A DNA stretch of 64,000 bases from the NCBI GenBank assembly GCA_030052745.1, contig JANBVO010000015.1, positions 62,001-126,000 of the forward strand, in the 5' to 3' direction. Below, in pieces: positions 55,809-64,000 of the stretch (position 1 is the first letter of the stretch; every line of letters begins with the position of its first letter). The notes beneath the pieces were generated by a model. It worked only from the letters and a program-made list of their open reading frames with translations. It did not search any database and had not been told where the DNA came from. The position numbers were made by a program, and so were the translations under genes. Source of the DNA: Pleurostoma richardsiae (lineage: Eukaryota > Ascomycota > Sordariomycetes > Calosphaeriales > Pleurostomataceae).

Positions 55809-56359
55809 GTTGGAGAAAAGGGTAAGACCGGGGGTCTCTGGCGGGCTCTCGATGATGGAGGCAAAGGAGGAGTGACTCGGAACTGATGTGTCGAGTCTGA
55901 CGGGAATGTTGGATCTCAGCGGCGCTGAGGAGGCTGCGAGTTCTGCGTCTGCGAATGTGTTTCCGGGAGAACAGCATCTTGACAGCCCGCAAGACCGCTT
56001 AAATGGTTTTCAAATATGGACAACGAGTTACTGAAGTCTCAATTGAGATGGGAGTCGTTATCTCATGCACACATAGGCCGTGTGCTCTGCAAAGGACGAG
56101 CAGCGTGAGGCCGCGGGAAGCTCCAAACCCCCGTGATCGGGGTTTGGTTGGGTTAGGGATTCGGACCTGATAAGGGAGCAAAACCCGAGGAGGTCCAGCA
56201 CCCAAACGCAGACAAACCATGTCACAGCACCTCAGCTGACTGCTCTGACAAGCGACAAGCCGGCAAGCATCTCCTTCACGCTCCGCGGACAGGCGGAACT
56301 TGATACCCTAGGGAATGCGTCCAAAGGCCGATCATGCCATTTTCATGCGTCCGAGGAAA
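55809..56359. promoter_or_regulatory. Upstream region of the homocysteine synthase gene
   Basis: 550 bp between the homocysteine synthase start and the end of the next minus-strand gene. No gene was recognised. It contains a CCCCGATCACGG-type imperfect palindrome near 56130-56150 of unknown meaning. Confidence 0.35.
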
Positions 56360-59270
56360 TCAAACCACCGAGAGTCCCAGAGACGACTCGATCGCATTTC
56401 TTATCTGATCTGCAGGCAGGACGGTCAACGGTCAGTTCCGCTGTGTCGGAGTTCGGCGTTCAGAGAAGCGGCTGGAATGAGCAAGGAGAGGAGAAGAGCA
56501 AGGGGGGTCTGCTGTTTTGGACATACCTCGCATCCCGCCGAGCGCCTCAAAGGCGGTGGCGTAGTTATCTAGTGTCGCAAAGATGGAGGCGAGGCCCTGC
56601 TGCAGGCGGCTCAGGAGGTTGCCCACCAGCGGGCCTGCCATTGCATTCTCGGGATACATGGACTTGGTCTTGTGATGCACCATGAGGAGTGAGTACGCGC
56701 ACTGCATGGCACAACACGCAAATGACGGCATGGTCCGCGGAGCCACGATGCCCGACGTCGGTGACAGATATGCCGGGGCAGCCATCGGCTGGCCGGACAC
56801 GTTGGGATATGGCAAGTAGTCGAAGGCCTGGGCGATGCTCAACGCCGACTTGAGGCAGATCTTGGCCGACTGGTGGCTGCTGAAGGGGAAGCTCGTGGCC
56901 GATGCCGACATGGCCGCGCGCATCCCCACGCCGCCGTCGGACTGAGGAGACGACGTCATCGAGAGCGCCGGCGACGCCGAGTATGATGGCAGCACGGTGA
57001 AGGAGCTGCACGAGCAGGCCGGCCAAACCCGGGGTTCCTGGGCGTCGCCAGCCACGTCTGATTTGGATTTGAGGTCGCAATGCTTCCCCGAGAAGATGGG
57101 TAGGTCGTAAAACGCACAATACCGATGGATCTTGATTCGCGCACTGGGGTTCAGATTAGCAACCCACCCCCGTATTGCATCACCCGCGTATAGCGCCACG
57201 CCACAACTGACCTGTTCAGCTTAATGCGGGCCATGCACCGAAGAGAACGCGAAAGAACCTCCTCGGTCGGGTCGACAGGCGACGTGGTGGTTGAGATGAG
57301 ATCCCACGAGTCGGCCATCGTGTTCAGGGGCTCGAGGAAGAGCTCGAGCTCCTTCATCCGGTCGTAGATCCGACACATATCCGCCTCCGCCTTCACCGCT
57401 TTGTTCAGCTCAATGACAAACTGCGTGGCGCTCAGGATTGCCTGCTGCGCCTGTATGAAGAGCGCAAATGCCTAAAACAGCGCGTCAGCCGTGCTCCACG
57501 GCTATCAAAAGAACTGTGGGAGAGTGTCGCTCCTTGAGCCCTTACCTCTGGATCCGAGCGCAAGGCAGGATATTTCGTGGTAAAGCTTGGACCAAAGACG
57601 GCGAAAGTCGGTTGCTGGAAGCAGACGGCCAGTCAGCTCATCGTGCGGTGGAGTGAGAACTATGAGGTCCAGGGGTTGCCTTACCACATTGCCGACGATC
57701 GAGCCCTGACAGACACAAACATACTTGCAAAGTTCTGGTTAGACTATGGAAGAGATAGAGAGGGCAAAACTCTAGAATCACTCACAGTCATCCACCAAAC
57801 TCGGCGTCTTGCCTCGGAGAACTGGTCCTCCTCGGAGCAACAGTGGAGTGACAGGGCCATGGCAGACACCAGAGCCTGTCCCGCCCTGCTTTGCATCTTT
57901 TTGAGGTTGCCGCGTTGGGCATACTCGTAAACGCTCAAGATATCAAGAGCGATGATGGTTTCGAGCTCTATTGGCGCAGCATGGTGGAAAGGCTGCCTTA
58001 GAACTTCATCTGGCGTCCCACTGAGCGCCTTTTGGGGCTCAACGGACGACTCGGGGATCTCCGCCTCTATCTCAATGCTCTCGATCGCTGACTGCGCGAG
58101 GTACTGCGCATACTTGCGACGGAACACCACCGCCTCATGGCTGGTGTGGTTCGCATCATTCGGGCAAGGAATGAGCGCCAGGACGGCCGCAATCGCCAGG
58201 CTGATTGGCGACGAAGGCTCAAAACCCTCTGTGAAGTCGTCGGCCTGGTTCTGGAAATGAGGCACCGGCTGATCCAGGGGAATCCCGGTGGGCGCCGGAA
58301 GGATAGGGAAGTAAGGGTGGATGAAGACATAGTACGCGTCAAGGCTGACACAGCGCGCAAACAGGCGTTAGCTCACAACAAACCGAATGACTGAGGTGCC
58401 AGTGTTCATGTTGACGTCCTTACATTGCGGCATCACTCTTGTATGTGCGCACGACAGGCACAGGTGGCCCGGCGATGCTTGGCGAGCTCTCGTCGCCCGT
58501 TGAAAAGTCAGGGACGCCGGACATGAAAAGCGTGTCAAAGATGAGGTCGCTGTCTTGGAACCAGTCCTCAAGTTGCTTCAGCCCGGCTCCAGGGTCGATG
58601 TAGTTCTGGACGGATATGGCTGCGCACTTGGGTCAGCATCCAGGTTGTGCTTACAGTAGAGTGTAAGCGTTGCTCAACCTACGGTCTTGGGGCTTCTCAG
58701 CCATCTCGCTGGCAAGCATGTCCAGCATGCTGTCAGAAAATTCTGCTGGTGGCTGCTGCTGGCCTGCGGCATCTACCGGCCGGGCTGTCCTGCGTCGGCG
58801 AGGACCTCCACGCCTGCTTGGTCTGTACTCGCACTGGCGGCATCTGCTCTGGCACTGAGACAGGGCCGGCCAAGGGTCAGTATCTCCGAGACAGACAGAC
58901 ACGCCGGACCCAAGCCGGGGTGTGACGTACACTGGCACAAGGCTTCCCTCCATCGCAACGGGTGCGTGACGCTCGGCTAGAGATGGGTTAGCGATGCGGC
59001 GGCTTCAAGCAAGGGCCCATGCACAAGCTCCGGCGGGATCCGCTGAGGCTAGAACCGGGACACATGCACAGCGAGAGCCATAGGCGCATGGGTGGACGAG
59101 GGGCAGAAGCGGAAAGCGGCCGAGTTTGCACGGAAACTCCGGCCGGGAGCTCCGGGGCGGAGACTGACTCACCACGACAAGCAGGCGTTCTTGACCGGGG
59201 GCGCCGCAAACTTCTTCTTGGCCCCGCCCAGCGGTGCGGCGGCAGCGGCAGCGGCAGCGGGTTCGGCCAT
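56360..59270 (-). CDS. Zn2Cys6 transcription factor, 701 aa
   Basis: Ten exons: 59270-59173, 58976-58931, 58854-58683, 58619-58424, 58344-57786, 57723-57685, 57614-57546, 57471-57212, 57143-56527 and 56409-56360, giving 701 aa. A zinc cluster is built across three exons: Cys30, 33, 40, 46, 49 and 56 (spacing 2-6-5-2-6), followed by the basic linker EYRPSRRGGPRRRR. A fungal-specific transcription-factor domain covers about 140-400 (DAYYVFIHPYFPILP, ALDILSVYEYAQRGN, RRRVWWMT-YVCVCQGSIVG, FAVFGPSFTTKYPALR). The last exon adds GMRDQIRNAIESSLGLSVV. The N-terminus has an eight-Ala run. The exon-3 donor is GTAGGT; a nearby GTTGAG gives the wrong phase. Targets are unknown. Neighbouring genes are sulfur metabolism and a methyltransferase. 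Confidence 0.88.
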
Positions 59271-60587
59271 GACGGGCGCGCCGGAGGACGATGCGGTCTT
59301 TGCGGAGAGGTGGGCCAGAGCTAATAACGTAAGGGAATGAGGGGGTCACGCGGTTTTGTGAAGCCGTGCTGCAGAAGGGAGTAGGAGGGAGGTCGGCGTC
59401 CCGAGAACCGATGAGGAGGAGTTACGGAGTGATCCCTCTACTTTAGCATGTGGGGGAGTGGTTCCGGTTCTTCCAGGGGGCGTAAGATAACGGACATGAA
59501 CGGACTAGTGTAAACACATGGAGGGATAATGTACACACGTACTGTAGTTGGGGCTTATCAACGGCAGGTCAATGGAGGAGACTGGAGTGAGGGTGCTCGC
59601 TCGCGTTTTCTCATCCTCCATCATCAGGCCACAAAACGCCAGACCAAGAAGCGCTGACCAACCAGCCTCCCTTGCTGCCCTCCACTGTCCTGCCAAGCTA
59701 GTTGGGTGCGGATTAATTTGCTCCGTGAGGATCGGTAAGCTGACTGACTCACTGACTGACTCAAGGATGCTTGGGCCTACTCACAGCATACTATACGGTC
59801 CACCGTAGCGGCACAGACACGCTATACTCTGTGTGTGTGTGTGACCGACGCGTCAAAGCGAGCTTCCGTTTTGCCTTCTGTCACGGACTTCAATCCGAGG
59901 AAATTGGAAATTGTCAAGAGCCATTGCTATTAACCCACCGCTGTGTTCAACTCACATTGTCTGAGGGCTAGATGTGCCAACGCTCCGGGGCAGACATCCT
60001 CTGCTCGGGCTGCTGTCAACGGAGGTCTTCTTCTGCCTTTGTCCCTGATATGAGCAACCCTGATATAACCGCCTTACCCGCCTTTGACGATCGACATGGG
60101 CTTCCTAGGGTGCGAAGTTGCAAGACGAATGGGCGAATTGATTCTGCTGCTTCTGTCTAATTATTCGTCGGATCCCATTAACTTATGCAATCGTACCAAA
60201 AATGAATCAATTCTCACGTTCTTGTTGACCAGGGTATAGCCTCTGGGGAGGCCAATCTAGCAAATGGACAAGCTCTCCCCGTTCGTCAGCACCGGCTTTC
60301 ACGGGTAAGACCTGAGCTTGATTCGCTGTCGGATTTGCCCTACTCGTGAGTGCGAACGAGCCTCTTACCGGGGACTCTTATACTTCATCCTTCGGTAGCT
60401 GTTTGGAGACAGGTGGTACAGTGCCGCTTATAACTCAATGCCGTGTCCACCACCTCCGAACGAACCGAGCACCAGTGCTCTTCTCTACTTCGCAAACATT
60501 TGGATCCCAAGTTTAAGCCAGAAGGAGCAGACCAACCCAATAAATCCGCCCCGGAAGTTGAAGACTGGTACATAACGGCAGCGCAAG
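59271..60587. promoter_or_regulatory. Divergent intergenic region, transcription factor / methyltransferase
   Basis: 1.3 kb between two diverging genes, without a recognisable coding segment. It contains a (TGTG) run near 59830-59845 and GACTCACTGACTGACTCA near 59745-59762. Confidence 0.45.
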
Positions 60588-61500
60588 ATGGCATCCAGTA
60601 AGTAGTACAGCTAGAAGCACCCCGCTCCTCTCATATCTCGGGCTGACTTCATCCTCACTAGATGATGACGCTTGGGCGAAGCTTGCACAGACATGGAAGC
60701 AAGAACAACGAAGTATGCAACAGGCTTCCATCGACTCTGCCCGAGAACTTGTCGCCGAAGTCAACAAAGTGGCACCCCTTAACAAGGCCGAGTCTATCCA
60801 CGACATCGGATGCGGGAATGGCACTGTGACCAGCGAACTTCTCAAGCAATTCGGTTCCAGAATGCCCAAGTCTACCGAACTTCTGGCCTCCGACATCTCC
60901 CCAAGCATGATCGCCGAGCTTAAGGAACGGCAGAAGCAGTCAGTTCAGGATGGGGAGAATGATTGGGCCCGGCTAAGCATCAAGGCGTTCGACGCAGGTG
61001 ACATGAGAGAAATCGGGGACAATACCTTCACGCATGTCCTTGCGGGAAATGTTCTCTATGCCGTGCCTGACTACAGAAGAGTCCTTTCAGAGGTGAGGAG
61101 GACCTTGAAACCCGGAGGCGTATTTGGCTACAGCGTGAACGCTGTCGCGCCGTGGGTCAGCCTGATGGGCTTCATTGTCCACGTACGCCCGGACAAGGTT
61201 GCACCGTACCCTCCCCCCATTTGGCACACGGCAGAGTCGTGCATAGGTCTACTGAAAGAAGCGGGATTCAGCGACGTGCAGGGGAAAACGGTGGACATTT
61301 ACATGCATTATGACAGCTACGAAGGCGTCGTGGACTTCCTGGTCGGTGTTCTACCATTCATGCCGAGGCTTATGAGTGACATGACTCACGAAGAGGTTGC
61401 GAGGAGCAAAGAGGTCATGGTCGAGCACTTGAAGAAGGAGAGCCCTAGTCTGCCTGGGAAGATGCGGGGGGAGGCGGCCATTGTGACGGGGAAGAAGTAA
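60588..61500 (+). CDS. Class I SAM-dependent methyltransferase
   Basis: Two exons, 60588-60597 (only 10 nt of coding sequence) and 60662-61500, give 282 aa. The 64-nt intron ends CTCACTAG, and its removal joins MAS to NDDAWAKLAQTWKQEQ. Starting instead at the ATG at 60715 would drop about 20 N-terminal residues. SAM-binding motifs: IHDIGCGNGTVTSELL (motif I), LLASDISPSMIAEL (motif II), FDAGDMREI, HVLAGNVLYAVPDYRRVLSE and LKPGGVFGYSVNA. The C-terminal half (PPPIWHTAESCIGLLKEAGF) is a substrate cap. It resembles small-molecule methyltransferases; substrate is unknown. It faces the nitrilase gene tail to tail, 279 bp apart. Confidence 0.88.
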
Positions 61501-61779
61501 AGGAGGCAGAACGCAACTATGGCTGGAGCTAAACATGTGTACCAATATAACCACGTTCGTCACTACGATCATTGGCGGCAGCGCTGGGTAGCTTGGACTA
61601 CAATGGCCCATCTTCGAGAGGGACACAGAGGCTTTCGAAGATACCCTAGCTATCTTGTGTGCCCCTTCATCTCCTGACGCACCTTTCTCTACAATAAATA
61701 GAATGCGGGCCACGATTGGCAAGACTTTGGCCACTTACGGTGAGCTTCGCTACTAATCCCTTGTCTGGAATCCTGTCGA

Positions 61780-63238
61780 CTAACAATACGAGGGACATGG
61801 CTCATTGCTCTGAGATTCGAAGACAACACTCGTTCCCGCCTTTGTATTGACGGTCAGCGTGCTGCGGATGCCGGTAGTCAGTGCCAGTCCTTGAATTCGT
61901 ATGCAGTGGATTAATTAATTAGGACAACTGGCTCTGGGAAGGTCTAACTCACAAGATGTCCGGTCGCGAATAACTTCCGACGGGATCGAAGTCCAGCTAA
62001 GGGGAGGAGGAAATCAGCGAGGGATTGACTTAACCGACACATACTGGATATTACTCACACGTGCCTCCTTGATGTCAGACAAAACGAGGTCAGCATAGAT
62101 TATCTCCTCTCTGTCCCAGACCGGCTCAGCCAGGAAGATCCCCAGCGGTCCGACTATACACGAGCCACCGTGATTAACGATATCAGAAGCCTCCCATTTC
62201 GAACCGTCAGGCTTGCGGTCGTGGTGCTCGGGAGTAAACGGTGGGTAGTCTGGCGGGAAGTCAGACACCCTGCAGAAGGAGTTGACTGATACCACGAAAC
62301 AGCGACCCTCCTTTGCAATGTGCTGCATTGTGGCTGTCCATGAAGGCAGGTCATCAGCGTTCGGCGTTAAGTAGATTCTGCACAAGATCAACTGGAGTCA
62401 GAGGTATTCCTGAAGTCTCGCTTCGCTAGCTACGGCAACTCACTCAACTCCTTGCTGGTACAGCGCCATCCGAGCCGCGGGCATGTAGTTTTCCCAGCTT
62501 GTTTCAATATTAGTATGAGACTCTGCAGTGTCGTCGTGGTCTTACCAAATAAGCCCTCCGACCCGACCAACATCCGTCTGGGCCACTTCCAGTCCATCGC
62601 CGGCGCCCCGTCCCCACACAAGACGTTCGGCCGCAGTGGGTATCAGCTGCCGCTATCAGAACCATATGGGATGTAGCATGGGATGCGGGTTCAAGGGTCT
62701 ACCTTCCGATGCTTGGTTAGGAGAGAGCCGTCTCGATTAAGTAGCAGCGTGGTGCAATAGAGTGTACCGCCCGACTTCTCAATAATACCGACTTGAAGGA
62801 GGACACCATGCGTCTTCGCCGTCTCAACGAGTGTGTTAAAGGCTGTGGAAGGTATATCTACAGATGAGTCATAGTACCTCGCGTACCACTGTCTTCCTGT
62901 ATTCAAGTTAGCAGGCTGAGGCGTTGAGCAGGAGTCGCTTGGAAGCGCCTAGACATGCCGCGAGGTTCCCTTGCACCAATTGTGGCATCAAATGCGTATC
63001 GCCATGGATAAGCAGAGAGGAATCCTTCTCTTAGAGCAATCCAGACCTATTAGAATTGCTGCGTTGATGAGCCAGCTGGACGAGGGTGTACGTACGGGAA
63101 CACCACAAGGTCAGCCCCCTGTGCCGCTGCCTCTCCAGTAAGCTTGACCAGCTTTCCCAAGCTCTTCTCGAGGTCAAAGGATACGGGCGCTGCTTGCACA
63201 GCGGCGACCCTGACGGTTTCCTTGGTTGTAGCTGCCAT
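61780..63238 (-). CDS. Nitrilase (carbon-nitrogen hydrolase family)
   Basis: Eight exons: 63238-63096, 63029-62959, 62896-62703, 62646-62546, 62497-62444, 62377-62059, 61996-61953 and 61861-61780, giving 335 aa, the normal length. The Glu-Lys-Cys triad fits: Glu49 (VVFPEGF), Lys136 ([13 protein letters not shown]) and Cys170 (GLICWENYMP, across a splice). Nitrilases turn nitriles into acids and ammonia; some fungal relatives are cyanide hydratases. The block [17 protein letters not shown] and the end [15 protein letters not shown] match nitrilases. The second intron begins with GC rather than GT (GCATGT) and ends TACAG after a GCTAAC branch point; only this splice restores [12 protein letters not shown]. 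Two other introns end in AAG. No fault breaks the frame. Confidence 0.9.
62897..62958 (-). other. GC-AG intron of the nitrilase gene
   Basis: Intron 2 of the nitrilase, 62 nt. Donor GCATGT, branch point GCTAAC 9 nt before the acceptor TACAG. All other introns modelled in this window start with GT. Confidence 0.75.
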
Positions 63239-63819
63239 CGCTTTGCAATCAAGCATATCGATGAAACACTATCCAATACTTTGCCGAAGCCCGCGACATC
63301 CTTCGTGGTCGTGGGAATTTCTGATAAGCACCTCCGCAGTTCTATGCTCAGGCGATCGATGGCGGGGCGGGCCGCTCGCTATCAGATGGTGTCAGTAAGC
63401 GTGCCGTCGTTTCAAAGCCCGAAGGACTATAGTGAAGTTGCAGTGCCCTGGCTTGCAAACACCGAACCGCAAACACCGCTGATGATAGCGCCTGGCAGCA
63501 CACGATAGAAGGCGCATACTGATAGCAAGGCGTTGGTTATGGCCGTCTGGACTTGCAATCGCCACCATGTTCGGATTCGGACGACAAGTCAACGAGTGAC
63601 ATCCGAGTCTATGGACAACTGAAAGTTTACACGCATCGCATTTAGATCTCCCAAATCTTTGAAACCCCCATTCCATCATAAGTGTCATCTCCTCATCTTG
63701 TGTGTCATAGGTCCCGCCCTGACGCAAGGTTCTTCCCTTGACTGAAGCCGAGTCTCCTCAGACGTACACTACCTATTATGAAATAGCACACACTGCTTGG
63801 CCCTTACTACAATGGCACA
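63239..63819. other. Intergenic region at the right end
   Basis: 580 bp holding the nitrilase promoter. No gene was recognised; short overlapping frames on both strands lack family features. Confidence 0.4.
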
Positions 63820-64000
63820 ATGTGGGTCCGCACTCAAGATTTGTATGGAGTTAAGGAGGCTGATGAGCGTCTAGTGCTCGACCACGATCCAGATCCGTCC
63901 AACATCTATGCCCAGCTCATTGCCGGACAAAGCTTTGCTTCAATCCCAAGCCTCCACCTCGAGTGCGGCGACTGCCTTGAAGATTGCACTATTGCGTACA
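63820..64000 (+). CDS. Possible start of a gene cut by the window edge
   Basis: From the ATG at 63820 the frame stays open to the last base (60 codons). It starts MWVRTQDLYGVKEADERLVL and continues with an acidic, protein-like composition and four Cys/His-type residues near the edge (HLECGDCLEDC). I recognise no family, and it may be chance. It would diverge from the nitrilase gene across about 580 bp. Confidence 0.3.
   Translation, partial: MWVRTQDLYGVKEADERLVLDHDPDPSNIYAQLIAGQSFASIPSLHLECGDCLEDCTIAY

Overview
The window reads as a stretch of a filamentous ascomycete (Pezizomycotina) chromosome, most likely from a Sordariomycete. Genes have short spliceosomal introns (mostly 44-110 nt, GT-AG, CTAAC/CTGAC branch points). 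There are two Zn2Cys6 regulators with fungal transcription-factor domains, a fungal rhodopsin-domain (PTH11-like) membrane protein, and a Tc1/mariner element with C-to-T decay typical of repeat-induced point mutation (RIP). Coding DNA is GC-rich; intergenic DNA is full of CCTA/TAGG tracts. All gene models were built by reading both strands, choosing splice sites that keep reading frame and conserved family blocks. No database search was possible.

Layout. 1-5986: no gene recognised. 5987-8795: a PPIL4-type cyclophilin with an RRM, and a short unknown protein. 11730-16094: a CECR5/YKR070W-type HAD hydrolase and an MFS transporter. 17000-21838: the rhodopsin-domain protein and a Zn2Cys6 regulator. 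23012-26830: an NCS1 (Fur-type) nucleobase permease, divergent from a XanA-like 2-oxoglutarate dioxygenase. 26945-29593: an EFM3/FAM86-type eEF2 methyltransferase, divergent from ribosomal protein eS24. 31704-38516: a 1519-aa coilin-like protein and GTP cyclohydrolase II (riboflavin). 39254-45009: an amidase of the allophanate-hydrolase kind, divergent from a cyanuric acid amidohydrolase/barbiturase homologue, followed by an APC-type permease. 46195-50237: the Tc1/mariner element with 98-bp terminal inverted repeats and a TA target duplication. 50722-63238: GH51 arabinofuranosidase, O-acetylhomoserine sulfhydrylase, a second Zn2Cys6 regulator, a class I methyltransferase and a nitrilase. A possible gene runs off the right edge.

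How the genes work together. The strongest theme is release of nitrogen from unusual cyclic or nitrile compounds. The ring-opening amidohydrolase and allophanate-hydrolase-like amidase share a 539-bp promoter containing two GATA-factor (AreA/NIT2-type) sites; together they could open cyanuric acid or barbiturate and finish with ammonia and CO2. The NCS1 permease and XanA-like dioxygenase form a second divergent pair, fitting uptake and oxidation of xanthine or a related base. A nitrilase lies at the right end. Whether these are co-regulated is inference. The ring-opening amidohydrolase/amidase pair is the best candidate for a little-described system here.
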